From: Symbiodinium microadriaticum
Taxonomy: Eukaryota > Sar > Dinophyceae > Suessiales > Symbiodiniaceae
Length of the DNA stretch: 64,000 bases
Assembly (NCBI GenBank): GCA_001939145.1
Contig: LSRX01000296.1
Span: forward strand, 368,247-432,246
Direction: 5' to 3'
The position numbers and the translations under genes are program-made. The notes below the pieces were generated by a model. That model saw only the letters and a program-made list of their open reading frames with translations. It was not told the origin of the DNA and ran no database searches. This document shows positions 22,016 to 36,400 of the stretch, piece by piece (position 1 is the stretch's first letter; the number at the start of each line of letters is the position of its first letter).

Positions 22016-25000
22016 AACTTATCATAGCACTCATCCTCGCCTTGGTCCTGGACTGATGTGCAATGTGGTGCTCAGGGTTTTGGGTCTACTATGGTACATG
22101 ATATACCATGACATACTATAATTTCCGATGATGTACTTTGAAACTCTGTAGCAGCAAGTTCTGAATGGAAGACAGGCAAACTCGAATCCCTCAAAACATC
22201 CTCATCCTGACCCCTCATACACAAACAAGAACGGTACCATCACTGGCGTTTCCTTGGCTCTTGTCAAAGGGCTTGGCTATACTGGTACGGATGTGGCAAG
22301 GAACAGGCTCATCTAAACGGTGAGCCCCATGATCGCCAAGCTTCCAGTTTCCCTGCTTCTCTTCGAAGGCCTCGGCAAAGGCCTCCGCAAGCGCGAGACT
22401 GTGGGTTCTCGGAGCTCGGCGGTGGAGCTTCCAGTATTGCTGGAATTACTAGCTGCGGTAATGAGAATACCAGTGCTGATGACAAAGACTCAGAGTCAAA
22501 ACACTGCGTAAAGGACGTACGGAGTTTCTTTTTGAAACTGCAAAATGCTGATGCCCAAAGTATTGACTCTACCTATTCGCCGCTATCCTTACTACTCCGA
22601 CTCTGAACGGCTTTCGAAGCCGGCCTTCGGCAAGGAGACTTCTGCAGGAAGTGGCTTCCTGGGGTGTCCAAAGTGGCTAGACTGTAAAGCTTACAATAAT
22701 GCGAACGTCGATAAACTGAAAGGGCATCATGTTCTGGGCATTGAAAGTCACAAGAACCGTAAACTGCTCACATGGATCTTGCGAGTTGAAGTAGCCAGAA
22801 CAATCGCAACAGATCTTGCTCAGACCAAAGACAGCTATCACCAAATCTGTACATGCCCAACGGTTCACAGTTCTCATTGTGACGGGAAAGCGCGACTGCA
22901 GGCGGGGGTGCCCGAGTAGCGCCGGGTATACACAAGTAGCGCCGGCTCTTCGAGCCTTTTCTTCTCCCACGGCATTGTGGCTGCAGTAGCATCCGAGGTC
23001 CGGGGCTGCTCGGACTCACCCGGGCAGACCCCACAGTATAGACGGGCGTACGGGAGCGCACTTGGGCATGGTACTCGGGGCTACTCGAGCGTAAATACTC
23101 GGGCGTACTCGTCCATGCTCGGGCATACACCCGAGGGTACTCGAGCGTACTCGAGCCCCTCGCGACCGCAATGACATTACAAGGGTCAGGATTGCCAGAA
23201 GCATCAATTCAATTGCAATCTGGTGCTGAAGGATACTTCTTCGGGAGTCCAACTTCGCGCGGGATGCGACCTTGGGCTGCGTGAATCCGGTTTAGGATTC
23301 AAGGCCTGTGTGGTGAGCTGACGCAGGAGGGCGGAAGCAGCAGACTGCACATGGAACGGAGCAGGGAAGGAACTGAAAACCTGCCCCAAGAAGAAGCCTT
23401 CTCGCTGCTGAGTTCTACCAGAATAGCTTCCGGAGTGGATACAGAGAACGTTCAACGGGGATTTTGTCACAAACATGTGACTTAAGCTGAAACTAAAGCA
23501 TGTTTAAAGGTTTCCGGGCGGCAGCAGCTGCACGGAACACAGGAACATTTTTACCCTCACCGGCCGACATGATCTTGTAATGTGCGCGTACCAGTACTAC
23601 CCGCGGGTTGTCTGTTTTGCCAAGAATCAACACCGCAAGTGGACTCAGGTCCGGCAAGAACCACATTTCGTAGAAGATGTTGGACTCCTGCATCCACCAC
23701 ATGCGCCGTTCTTATACATTGCACTTTTTGCAAGACACTTCTCCTAGGCAAATAGAAACGAACTGACCTGAAAGAAAGGAGAACCAAAACCGAACAGGAA
23801 AATGATACTGTGCAACGCAAACTGTCAGCTCGAACCAAAGGAGCAAGATCAAATAAGCAATAGTCAGGGTCGCCGGGCAAATCGCGGCAAACGAAGAAAG
23901 GGAGATTCCCAAATGCCGAGCCCCAACTTTATTTCACGGACAGCATGTTCGCAGAAAGCCCGTTCTAAGAAGATGGCCGCAAGGCCAGTCCTGACCGGGC
24001 CCCCAGGTGAATTTGAGCCTGCGCGAGGTGCTTGGAGAAGGGTCGCTTGCAGGATTTGATGCCGTAAAATCGCCTTCAGGTGCGGTTCTTCTGCAGTTCT
24101 AGGAGCGTGCTTGAGCTCCTGGGCAATGCTACCTCTCGAGCACTCACGAGTTGCGGGTTGTGTGCCTGGTTCCAGGCACGGTAGATGAGACGGTGCCAGG
24201 ATGTCTTGATTTTCAAAGCCGCATCAAGTGACACGGCTCGGCCTCTTGTGGCCGCGGAAGGCACGCACCGAAAAGGTCTCCTGCAAAATTGGCGGGGTAA
24301 TGAGGATGCACGGGGAGAGGGATGATGAACAGCGCCATCACCATCACCGTCATCATCGTCATCAACACCAGCAGCAGGACGTTCGTTTGTTCCTGCTGGG
24401 AAGGAGGTTCTATCTGGAGATGCCAAAGCCCGCAACAACTCCGCAAAGCCAACAGACTAAGTCGAATATGAGTTCAACGTCAGGAAAGGATGCAACAGCA
24501 CTCACGACAAGTACTCTGACAGTGCTACTCGAACTGCTTCGGCGGCTTTTCGTGCGGCCGGTCTATTGAAACTCTCCTGGCGCTTCAGGCGCACGTCGCG
24601 GGCCGTCCGTGACACCTCCTCGTGCAAAGTGGAGACTAACCGAGGCTAACCCGGCTAACAGCGATCCCTCAGCCCTCGCTACAGGGACCACTTGTGCGAA
24701 CCTCGCAACGCAGTAGCACACGAAGGCTTCGGCTGCTTGCTCTAAGGCCCTGCTCAAAGACCCTGAAGTCTTCGACCACCCAAAACCATAAGCTCGTCAA
24801 GCCTGAAACCCTAAAATGCCAGAAAAAGATCGATGTCCGAAGAATCAGCCACAACCTCAAGAAGCCCAGTTGGCCTTCTGGGGCTGCCCCGTCTCATCCA
24901 CGAGGATGTCCTGCGGTGTGGGAGCCGGGGGGGAGGGGGTAGAGGGCCCCAAAGCCAACCTCGGACCCGAAAAGGTTTTGGGGTATACTAGAATTATAAT

Positions 25001-25744
25001 CACGGTGGCGCTGGGTAATCGTAAAGGAAGCATAAGCGGTTATGAAAATAGATATCCGGACTAAGTCATACTATAATCAAAAAAGACACCACGAAGCATC
25101 TCAGTGTGGCAGGTGAGGCACGCCCTCCGTGCACAACATCGGACTTTTCCAACACGGCAAGCTGCAGTCATTTTGGGGCCCCGGTCTTGGGAGTTGCTTG
25201 GCGTACGCACGGAGCCTACAAGACGACCTTTGACTTATCAGCGGCACTGCCCTGATTCCGAGACAGAAAAGATCGTAAACTCCGAGAAATTGTCCTGGAG
25301 GAAGGACTCCACGGAGCCCAAGTGCTCGTTGGCCTTGGAACCTGCTCTGATTTAGCGTGGTAGATGTGGATGGGTTTGGGGATCATCGGTTGCTATCATA
25401 CTGCATTCAGATGTATACCGCAGGGAAGACAATTGGAAGGATCGGAAGCGATGCCCCTCGTCGGAGGTGGTTACACGACTCCCTTTTGTGCTTGTGGAAT
25501 TCTTCTCACTGGTAATGCTGCTGTTGATGTGCTGGGTTTTCTTCTTCTCAGTGTCGTTCGTACAAGTTGTGCTGCGACTGCCTTTGCACTGTTTTGCAAG
25601 TAGTAGCAGTAGCATGCGCTTCGCTTTAATTGTCATTGCTAGTTATGTGCGAAGCGGCCTACTGTCCAAAGGTCGATGAAGACCGGCCCCTTCCGCTCCA
25701 ACTCCTCGGCTTTGGTTTGTATGTGGATATGTGTAGGTACTTAT
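22016..25744. other. Intergenic DNA, no gene recognised
   Basis: About 3.7 kb with no recognisable gene. Contains the minisatellite listed separately (23035-23165) and a short CATCAC/CATCGT patch at 24327-24375. Confidence 0.35.
23035..23165. repeat. Degenerate minisatellite with ACTCGRGCGTA core
   Basis: Words GGGCGTAC, TACTCGGGGCTACTCGAGC, ACTCGGGCGTACTCG and GGGTACTCGAGCGTACTCG recur with irregular 11-23 bp spacing. Related GAGTAGCGCCGG words lie at 22912-22945. The core is near-palindromic (CTCGAG). Short frames across it on minus read Arg/Pro/Ser-rich peptides, which I treat as repeat translation. Confidence 0.65.
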
Positions 25745-25749
25745 GTGAG

Positions 25750-25794
<45 letters not shown>

Positions 25795-25825
25795 CGCATA
25801 TATAGAGAGAGAGAGAGAGATAGAG
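25750..25825. repeat. TA and GA dinucleotide runs
   Basis: A (TA)n run at about 25752-25782, further TATATACATA words, then (GA)n at 25804-25821. Ordinary microsatellites. Confidence 0.9.
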
Positions 25826-28800
25826 TGCATGTATATGTTTCTATCATGCATGGTACAGACACAGACAGACATGGCCTCGTGATTGCCAAGTGAACAAGAA
25901 CAGGGCTGTTAGGGATTGATATCGTGGCCGAGACTGAGGCTGCATGCTGGAGCCGCTGGGCTCAAAGTCTAAACCGTGAAACCCTAAAGCCCTGGCTCTG
26001 AAACACTCCTAAACCTAAAGCTTGGCGAGGACCGAACGATCCCTTTTAGCGACATAGACCCAACATTCACCGGGGGGCGAAAACACAAAGCTTCAGAAAT
26101 AAACACAGACGCAAAGAAGTAGGGCATAACACACATGAGAACAGCACTCAGAACAACAACGGCGAAGCAATGGAGGACCTGGCTTGCACAACGTGCGAAA
26201 ATCTATTGCAAGGACCGCATACTTAAAGCCAGAATTTCTGTTCGATGCACCTACAGAAACCTCCAGAGCTCTAGCTAGAAGGTGCACTCAGGCAGCCTTC
26301 CGGTTCAGGCTCCGACATACATATTTACAAGCTTCGAGGAGGGGCTCTTGATCTGAAGAACCGACACAGGAGAACGGGATCATCGATTACACTACAGTGA
26401 GGAGCAGGTGGGTATGTTATGACTTTCTTTACTCCAAAGGAACACCGATGAAGAATATGTACAGAAGGAGGTTTGCGGCCCTGCTTGCCTTCCCCTTTGC
26501 GCTTGGATTCAAAGGATGTTCGCCCTCCCTTTAAGCTCTTCGAAGAGTCCTCCCATGTTGCTTCGTTGTCCTCTTGCAGGGATGTGCCTGCCGGAGAGGG
26601 CTGATGCAGGCATCGGGCGTTGACTGTGGATCATGTCAGAGTGATAGAAAATTCCTTTCAATCTATCCTGGAATCCAGTCTCGGAACTTACTGCAGACGG
26701 ACCTTGAGAAACGTCCACGACATACGACGACCACCACCTCCACCAACAGCACCACCAATGCTAACAAGGCAGTGTTTGTTTTCTCTGCTGTAGCTTGGCA
26801 CGGCGTCCAAGGCTGACGTCGTGCCTTGTCCGGTCTTCGCCAAAGCGAGCTCAAAGATTAAGTCGTCATTGAAGCTCGGCGAAACGTCGTCCTGAGAGCT
26901 GGGAAGTCATAGACTTGCGGTGCAAGGTTCAGGCTTTCCGGGTCGGTTGGGCGACCTCGGGGCGGGGATGATGCACTGACGGATTTCAGAGCTTCGGGGT
27001 GGTTGGCTCTTCAACCCTTGCCTTTCGATGTCAAGTAAAGCTTCACCGCACCGATGACGAAACATGTCCGCACTCCAGGCTCGCTCCCTTGTGGTCCTGA
27101 CAGATTCGAGTCCGCTTTGCGACGCCATCGAAGGTGACCTGCAAGCCGGAGCAAAGTGACTCTCTCTAGACTCCACGAAACAGTTTGTTTTCAGCTCCGA
27201 ATCTTCTTGCGCCGCAAATTTCCCGGCGGCACTTAAACCCAAACGATTCGCACGCGAAACTCGCTTCGGTTTGTGACGGAGAATGTTACTGCGCCGCCGG
27301 GCTACGATGAACATTCCTCTTGTACCGGATGAGCATTGCTAACCATTCTTGGTATCATCGCGTGATGCAACATGGCCGTCAGCACTGCGATGTCCCGAAC
27401 ACCGAAGCAGGAGCTTGCATAAGCCTGAACCCTGGACCAGTAGGAGAGTCCCCATGCAAATCATAGAACAAGTGTGCAGTTTGGATTTGAATGGCACTTC
27501 GTGTCGGCTTTTTGGGCTTTAACTCGTGGCTTTAACTGGGCTTCCGTCTGTCCGGAAGATCTCAGTTCTGCTCCGCTTGGAACGTGCTCTCAAGCAAGAC
27601 CAGGTTGAGACCTTCACTCCTCAACACGAACCGGTGAGGAGATCTGAAGTTGGACCTTCGGCCCGCCGGCCTCCACGAACGTGTCGATCTCGTCGGTTGG
27701 CCGCGTGTCCGGTGTCACCACCCGGTCCTTGGCCATGCAGAGACCACGGGTGACAGACCGGCTCGGCAAATTACAGGCTATGTGGCAGTCAAGGTTCATC
27801 ATATAAAGTCCTATGAAATCCTCGAATGTGCTACAAAAAAATCCAAACGAAGTTATCGTCACACGCTCTCCCGACGCAAACAGCTTTGAGCTGCGGGGGT
27901 TCATTCGGGCTTAGGCTGAGAGTCTGGAACTTTCGAGTCCATGGTAGGAGCTTTAGGAATTTCAGCGCGAAGACCCAAAGCCGGAAATCCTGCGAGGCCG
28001 AACCACCGCAAGTCAAGGCGGCAGGGCGACTGATGCATCGAAGGGCATATCTCCAGAGCTGAGCTCCCTCCCTAACCGCTCAGGCAAACACCAGGCCCGT
28101 AGATCCTCAGGCCGGGACAACTTTGATGACCTTCACGAAGAGGTAGCGTTTACCTGAGGCTCCAAAGCCATAACCCACTAACCAGCAGCTGCAGGATCCA
28201 TGTCGGTGCTGGACTATCCAGTCAGCAATAAACCCTTCTACATTGCCATGGAACAATAAGGTAATCTCCCCAAAACCCTGGTCGTCATGCTTAAGTCCAC
28301 GTATACCGTCTAAGCCGACAACGAGAAAGGTGAAAGCCCTTCAACCGCTCGCAATTCCGTTACATTCGAGAGATGGTGTTGGATGAAGAGGCGCGCCCCA
28401 AACCTCATGACGGGGCCTCGGACCTTTGATCTAGGAGTCCGTAGGCCTCTGAACCTTCAGTTGGGGTTTGAGGGCTAGCGGCTTTTGGAGTTTTCAAGCT
28501 TAGGGGCTTGGAAGAAGTTAAGGTGTGACGTCTGTGGTCTGGGGTGTAAAGATTGTGGTGTGCTTGCGGATTGGAAACCCGTGCCCGAACAAAGCTCTGA
28601 CACCCGATCCTTTGATTTCTACACCCCCGACCAAACACTGCTACTTCCACGTCTCCTTTACAAACCCTCGTGCCCAGCGTCGCAAATCCAACTCGTCTGA
28701 GAAGTCGTCCGTCCTAAGCTCTCCACAAATATGTTAAGCAAGCCAACACAGGGCTTCGGGTTACTACCACGCGTGCACACAGCGGCGATGACGACACCCC

Positions 28801-31800
28801 AAGAGCGCGATAGGCATGCCACACGCACTTGTTTTGTCTGACCTGCTAACCTGCAAGCTGTTCTACCCGGTAAAGCTTCAAGCCAAGATGCTGTTGGTAA
28901 CGTGGCCGATGATCGACCGAGACGTGGCCCTGGTAGCTCCAAGATTCTTAGAGGAACAAAGGATGCAACGGCCTCCGGCTCGGAGGATTTCGGGGTAAGT
29001 TCAATCATCAAAACAAGTACAATGCAGACCAAAAGAGTATACCCTTGAGTCTTCGCAGCAAGAGCTCACGGCAAGGATGCTGGCTTGGGAGTTGTGAGTG
29101 TCTTTGTCAGATTTTGCAGACCAGGATCGTAACACACTTCCAAAGCTTGAAGTCATGGCTACCCATCATTGCGACGTTCCTCACGTATTACACATGCCTT
29201 GGACAGCATTCACAACTAGTCACTATGCGGAAACTTGTGCATCAAAATACAACAACTATGCACATTTACGTGGGTAGATTGAAAGATGGATAAATAGACA
29301 GATGCCTATAGAGACCCACACCGGCATAAATTTAGTGCTGGAATGTAGCAAAACCCTGCAATGTAGGGTCTACATCACCACAGGTCCTCCGGTCCGACGC
29401 ACCAGGACTCCCAAGAAAAGCCGACGGCCACCCCGCTGCCTGGAGAAGCCCGCAGCGCTGCCGGTGAGCCGAGCCTCCCTCCTGGCACGACAGGCTGCTT
29501 TATGACTTCAAGGGCGGAACCCAAGATACAACAGATAACTACGCGAGACTCTAAATATCTGTGCATGTTTATGCCTCTCTGTGTGTGTGTGTGTGTGTCT
29601 CTCTCTCTTTCTCTCTGTCTGTGCGTGTTCACATATAAGATGCAACTTTCGAGAACCACCATGTGCTGCCCTTGTGAGAGCTTTATGAACATTCGGACGC
29701 GTGACATCCAAGTTCCTACTCAACACGGGTTTGCGGAGGACTTGCTCGAAGCAACATGGTAGTCTTGCCAGATTTGTGCATCGCCCGCAGTGCGGTTGCC
29801 ACCTCCTGCTGTGTGATGCAAGCGTTTCGTGGGCTGCGAAGCATGTTCCGCCCAGGCGGTTGCGGCATAGGTGCCGGTTCCATCGTGCAGGTGCCTCTTG
29901 GACTGTGGGGGTGGCGCGGTCCCGATCTAAAACTTTCTCGGCAGGCATTAGTTTGGGCCTACGGAGCCCCCCCACCCCCCACCTCCCCCAAGAGCCAACC
30001 CATGCCCCCACCTCGAAGGTGTTTTGCATCTTTGCAGAAGAGCTCGTCGTGCAACCAAACCCAGAAAACCACTCGGTTTAGCAGATCTGCCGGGGCTACG
30101 AAAGCCTCCGCTCTGCAGACAGCTGACCAGCACGTACACCGTCCACGTTCTCATGCTGCCTCGCGCAGCGATTCCGCAAAAGAGGGTGGTCAGGATGGTC
30201 TATCAGACAATCACTCCGTCCAGAAATTTTCTGATTGCAAGCTTGCGGAGTGATGGTTTCGCACTCCCTCACGATGCTGAGGTTTAGCATGGCCGCCGAA
30301 ACCCTCGTTCTGCAAACAGCTGGCCGACCGACTGCACGTTGCAACTTCACCAACAGCTGTGCCTCTCGAAACTGCTTAAACAGAATATCCCCGTCAAAAT
30401 GTTTCCAAGGCATGACGCGCCATCGATGCATGGCAGATTTGCTCTGGCCGCTGCAGACCCGCCCACCCAACCTACGACAACTGATGCCTTCTCATGCCGC
30501 CTCACACAGCGATTGAATTTAAAAAACATGGTGTGACAAACAACCGTGGTTTCGAGATGGCGAAGATTTCACAGTGCGAGCGTACACCGCCAATGCAACA
30601 CAGACAGCTTTTGTCAAAAGGAAGGCCTCAAGAATCGACATCTGCGATATTTTAAGTCTTGAGAGGGCCCAGGCACCGAAGTGCATTACAGTTGCAAGGT
30701 GTCCAACACATGTGTCATGACATTCTCTGCAAACTCATGCAAATGTCAGAAGCACGGGAGCCACTTGAGGCGTCTGCGACTGCCATGCTGGTGCTTTCAG
30801 ATGGACCACAAGCACGGCATCGCGTTCGCGACAGCCATTTCCGCAAACACTGACAAATCTGTTGCCCTGACTTTCGCCAATGTCTTCCTGAGACGTTGGA
30901 GCTTCCCAGCTCGTCGCAGCAGCTTTCTTAGCAAGCAACACGTCTTCTGGAGCCCTTCTACTTGCTCATGCAAGGTGGGACCCGGTTCGTTGGGATCGGC
31001 CATGGCAGAAAACCCAAGGAGAAAAAAACAGCTCGACTGAGCTGGGGCACTACAAAACGGCTGAGAATGCAGCCGAATCGAGCGGGATACTTGGAGGTTC
31101 TGATAGCAGCACAACGCATAAAATAAAGACGCAGCATGTACTATGCAATACTATGCATTACATGAAGCTAAGCTTCAAAACAAAGTCATCAGCAAAACAC
31201 AACGACCTCAACATCTTCACGTGCTAAGGCCGTGAATCCCAAGCTGCCAAGCCCAGAGATCCCAGATTCCCAAACCGAAGCCCTGCAACCATGCAGCGGG
31301 ACAAAATTTCCGTATCATCAGGGCTTAGGGTCTCGGGTTTCAAGCCTTTTTGTTCGTCCCTTTTCCATCCGCAAGAGTCCCTCGAAGGTTGAGTGCCAAG
31401 CTCGTTCAGGGTTTAGGTTTAGGCCAAAGGAAGAGATATCCCGTCTTCTAGAAGCGGCGCCTCCATCAATCCCCAGACCCCTTCACCCCGAAAGCCGGAA
31501 GCCCCCAACCTTTACCCCCCGAAACTCCTCGAGGCCGAAGAACCACGGGGCGGCGCGCATGTTGGCCTTGCCAGGTCTTTTGAGGGATCTTGTCTTGGAA
31601 CCCTCGAAGATTTCGGAGCATTTGTCCTCTGTGTTTTAAAACATTTGTAGGTTCAAGCTTTGGAGCTTCGGCTTGGGGATCTGTAGGGGGCATACTAGGG
31701 ATGTCCAGCTCTCATGGCGTTTCGGGTTTCCGGCTTCAGGGTGTCAGGCACCTCATGGCTGAGGGCCGGCCCTCTACCCTAAACAGCGCCACACAAGGGG

Positions 31801-33370
31801 GCGGCTACATCGGGGTTCTCAGAGCACTACTAATGAGGAGCTGGCATTAAAAAAAAAAAGAAAAAGGCGCATGTTTGGTTGGGGCCTCTTACGGCACTTT
31901 TGCCCCCAACAAGGCGCCAGCACCCAAGCACCCCAAAACCGTTGCCCATTGGCACTGATGGCACTGTTGCTTGTTGTGACTACAGGATAAGATTTCTTTT
32001 GAAGTTCAAGGAAGCACGAGGGCCTTCACCTCGCCATGCTCCAGCACCTAAGCAAATCTTGCGTTTAGGTGTGAATGCTGTTTCAACTCATACAGAAACC
32101 AGTCAAGTCCAGAAGACCATAAGTTCTGACTTTGTACTCTGGTCTCATCAAGCACTCTCCAGCTTCAACGACACGCACCAGAACGATAAACCAGCCGAGG
32201 GCTTGGATAAGATCAAAGATGCAAGGCAGTTCGAGGACAGTACTGCGGCCACGCAACCATAAACGCTCCAGCCTCACACGTAAATTAAGCCTTACCTGAA
32301 CCCCAAAGGCCGAAAGTCCCGAACAATTCATACCATGAACCCACTTGGCCGAGCTTGCATTTCTTCAAAGCCTGAACCTTCCCACCTGGTGACACACCTT
32401 CGGAGTCTCAGCCATCGCATTCTTTGTCTACCCCCAACCCCCCCAATGATATTTCACCAGGGTCGAGGCACTTCAGCAACCACAACAAAGATCCTTACAA
32501 GGGATCCATCAGCCTGAAAGCCTGAAATCCCCAGATCACCTTGCAAAGCAAAATGGAAAAGGCCCTTACGGCTCCAAGCACTCCCAGGACTGCCCTGGCA
32601 CGCCCCGCAAAGGAATCTCCGCGGTGGCGAGAGGCACGTAGTAACGACTCGCCCCTGGGACCCAGGGGGACCCACTGGGGGTTTGGGATGTCGCGCCCGG
32701 GCTTGAGTCCAGGAGTCTTTTCGGGAAAGGTTGGTTGACAGTTCAGGGTCTGGTGGGAGTCGGCTTGAGGATTTAAGTCCAATTGGGTTCAAGAGCCCTG
32801 AAATTCCAGGAAGCCGGAGCTGAACTCCCAGGAGCGTTGCGGAAGAAGTGGATCGGGCATGCAGGGGCTGACAGTTTGACCACGAGGGGTGCTTTTGGTT
32901 TGGGCTTTTGCAGCCTTGGGGCTCAAGAGGAAGGGCTCAGGGCTTAGGGGCGATGAAGGCTTCAGGACTAGAAAGGGTACAGAGGGTCTAGAGCTCAATA
33001 GAGAGCTCAATAGATCTCAGAGGGCTCAGAAGGTCCCCCCAAAGGTCGGCGCCTGCCGGTCGCCGAGCCAGGCCCAAGTCCCGCGTGCGCTCGTAGCTGA
33101 AAACCGTCATCTGGTCAGCCGCAGGCGGCAGCCGGCTGAGGTCTACAAAGAAACACAACTACAAGTAACTACAACAACGACAACAATACCCACAATATTA
33201 GTAACAGGAGTGCTGATGAAGAGGAACTACATACTCATGCTCATACTAATACCAACGAGACAAGGATCCAGAGTGGGTGAAAGCCGGACCAGTCCGTCAC
33301 ACTCGATTGACAAAGGTAAGAATAATGCTGCAGATGGAGCAAAGCATGGCAACAGTCCGTCGAGACTTAT
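25826..33370. other. Intergenic DNA, no gene recognised
   Basis: About 7.5 kb without a recognised gene. It includes a GT/CT dinucleotide patch (29580-29615) and imperfectly duplicated words around 30110-30180, 30300-30330 and 30480-30510 (CTGCAGACAGCTG-like and TCTCATGCYGCCTC). A minus frame at 30797-31003 (68 codons, Leu/Lys/Arg-rich) is protein-like but unsupported. Confidence 0.35.
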
Positions 33371-33373
33371 GAC

Positions 33374-33435
33374 ATATGATGATGATCATCAACAAACACA
33401 ACAACATCATCACCATCGTCATCATCAGCCCCGTC
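33374..33435 (+). repeat. GAT/CAT short microsatellite
   Basis: GATGATGATCATCAACAAACACAACAACATCATC-type imperfect triplets over about 60 bp. No coding evidence. Confidence 0.75.
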
Positions 33436-33440
33436 ATACT

Positions 33441-36400
33441 CGTACTCACTGCTACTAGTTCTCTGCTTGCAAAGCGAACACATGCATTTCAGACAAGAAA
33501 CGCGAACACTTTCAAAGGCCCTCGCCAGGAAACCTGATGCTGCAAAAATCTGGGCTCTAAGCCTCACACTCGCCAGGACGAGGAGAGCGATCCCCGGAAC
33601 CCCTGGCCCTGGACGTCGGAATCACAATTACAGCGGCTCTGAATTCTTCAACACTCTCCAAAGCTCTGACGGAGCCCCAAACACTGAACTCTTGTAAAAC
33701 TCTCTGAAGCCCGTACGCCGTAAGAGGCCCTCCAAAAGTCCGATCAACACGCGCATCCAGAAGACAATTGCCCAAGACCCATGACTGCAACCCACAAGCC
33801 TCGAGGCTGGCATTGTTCAAGTCCGAGCAGGTGCCGCGCAGATAGCCCCTGAAGGCCTTGCGCCCCTGACAAAGAGAAGGGCCACTCCACTGAGCCCCAA
33901 TCAGGGATGAGGATTCAGGGAGCCTCGAACCTCAAGCCCCTATAGGCCACTAGGCTCTAAGACCCGCAAACCCGAAACCTAGCCCGAAGCTTTAGTGAGG
34001 ACCAGAAGTGAAAGGACAGAGGCAGCGCACCCAGGCGTCCCAGACGATGCTCCCACGGTCCTTGGGATGTGCCGTTTGGATTTTGGGTGGGTGCAGTGAG
34101 TGTCGCGCTTGGGTCTTTTTGTGGTTGTTACGTGTCCGGTTGTGGGCTTGGGTTTGGGTTCAGGAGGGCTTGGGGCGTGAGGTTTGGAGCTTCGATTCCA
34201 GCGTTGCTGTGAGCCCAGCCTTGTCCACGAGAGTTTCAAGTTCGTTTGGGGGCATGACCAACACTGTTCCTAATGCACATTGTCCGGTCGAGGGATCCTC
34301 CGTTGTCAACACTTTCATGCAAGCCTTTCGAAAACTGCTCAAGCCTGGCAGAAACGAATACGCAGTCCACCTGAGCTCCCAACCAAGCCCTTCCCCGGGA
34401 CCCTGAGCCGGAACCCCTGCAAAACCCAGCAAACCCTGGCAACTCCAAAGAAAAAGCCCCAAAGGCCACACAGAAAACCCTGCAAGCCCCCAGCCCGAAA
34501 ACCCTCCCTCCCCTTCCCTCCCTCGCCCCCCCCTTTTTAGAACAAGCCAAGGCGTCGTTGGGGCTCTTCCTGGACCGGAGGAGGGAGCCCCGGCTGCCGA
34601 ACTTCAGGAGCCCAGGGGTCTGGATCTTGATCCTCGGCCAGGCTTTTGGGTACTTCGTCGACTTGTGGGGCTTTTGGGGATTCTCAAGCTCGGGTGTCTT
34701 GAGTCTGGGGTCTTTGGAGTTTGGAGTTCTGGGTTTGAGGTCCGGACCTCGCAAGCCTTTACAGGAGTCGGCCTGAAACTTCGGCCCAGGCAGCGGTTCT
34801 AGTCTTTGGGTGCTCGGGATCTAGCTACCCGAAGATTAACACAAATCCTAAACCTCCATGCGCGCAGCTCAAAGCTTTAAGCCCTAGGCCCTTGAATCCT
34901 GGACCCTTCCAAAAGAGGCTCTGCCACGAAGGACGGCCCGTGACATGAAGCCAAAAATCGGGGAGAAAATCTTGAAGCTTTCGGGCTCAGTACTGGCAGA
35001 AAATGTGGGGGTTTAGGAATCTTTTAACCCCTCGACGGCCAACCCTGAAGCTTTGGAACCCAAGGCTCCGAAGCCCTGGCAGCTTTGTCATGGAAGCACC
35101 AAGCCCGTTCCCCAAGCCCTCCGCCGAGTCGAACCCCGAAAGCCACAGAAAACCCTTGGGCTCGGCGGCGACTGCTGGGTCATCTCATCTGAAGTCATCG
35201 TTGCAGCCTGGCTCACAGAAGGCTGTGCACCCAGAAGAGGTTGCTCCGAGCCGAGCGGTTCCGGGGGTTCCCCAAACAAGTGGCTTCGGCTTGTGGCGCC
35301 CAGAACTCGGAAGGACTTCAAGATTCGCATGACTCTGATCAACGACTCACGCTCGAACCATGTATTGCTACAGGTATTGTCGCAGATGCATGTTTGGCTG
35401 TTCTCAGGAAGATCAGACGTTTCTATTATCATGCGCGGCGGCACGGAGGCTGTCGCTCTTGGTCACTCTATTCAGCACGACTCGGATTATGCTCGTTACC
35501 CGCTCCACTCTTGCATCCCTTTTATCCTTTTTGCACCAACTCCCCTGTCTGTAAATACACACCACACACGGCTGGCTGCAAGCGCGATCTTGGCAAAGAT
35601 AGATCAAGAAACTTACGTTCAACTTGGCTCCGAACGTGGGGTCTTGGGCTGAGCATGTGCTGACTAAAGTTTCGGGATCTTCATGTGACCAATCAATGAA
35701 GACGGGACTGTGATGAGACCTTTGCTATGAACATGTTTCCTTCAACCCATTAATCAATCCGAGTAGGAATTAGTTGCTTTTGGCTTTGGCTTTCCTGGCT
35801 CCTGGCCTTCGTCATGGTGACGCCCATGGTGCTGCGGCCCATGCTACCCCTTGCACCACCCTCGGAACTTGGAGAGGTTTGGGATTTTCTTGCTTGGGGG
35901 GCTGGAGTTGGAAATGTCAGTTTTGGGCCTCGTGAAGGGAGCCAGGCCTTGCGCTTTTGGGGGTTGTCCGTGGCACGATCCCATGCCGTGTTCGCTCCCG
36001 CACTTGTAACGGAGGATAGGAGATCCTAGACTCGCCGCCCCTCATCTAGGCGAGGGTGGACTCTTCGGGGACGTATGCATCTGGCCGGCCGGGGCACGGA
36101 TACTGCCCGGCATCAGATTCGATTACATGAACCTTCGAGAGTTGAATTCAAGACTTGAAGCTCAGGGATTCAAGCACAAAAACAAAGAAGCAGATGGCTT
36201 GTGTTGCAGGGTCCGTGGATCCAAGCCAGGTCACACCCCCGCCGAGCTCATCGTCATCTTCCTCATCGATTCCTTCCCTGCAGAGACAGGGTTATGCGTT
36301 CAGACCTCTTTGCATCTCTGTCCAGAGCCTATCAGCCTCTAGTTCGTACCTGTAGTTGTACTTACTGAATATCAATCTTTGCGCCTCTGTTCAGAACCTA

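Noticed and set aside
30797..31003. 68-codon minus frame starting MADPNEPGP
   Set aside because: Composition is protein-like, but it is short, isolated and of no known family.
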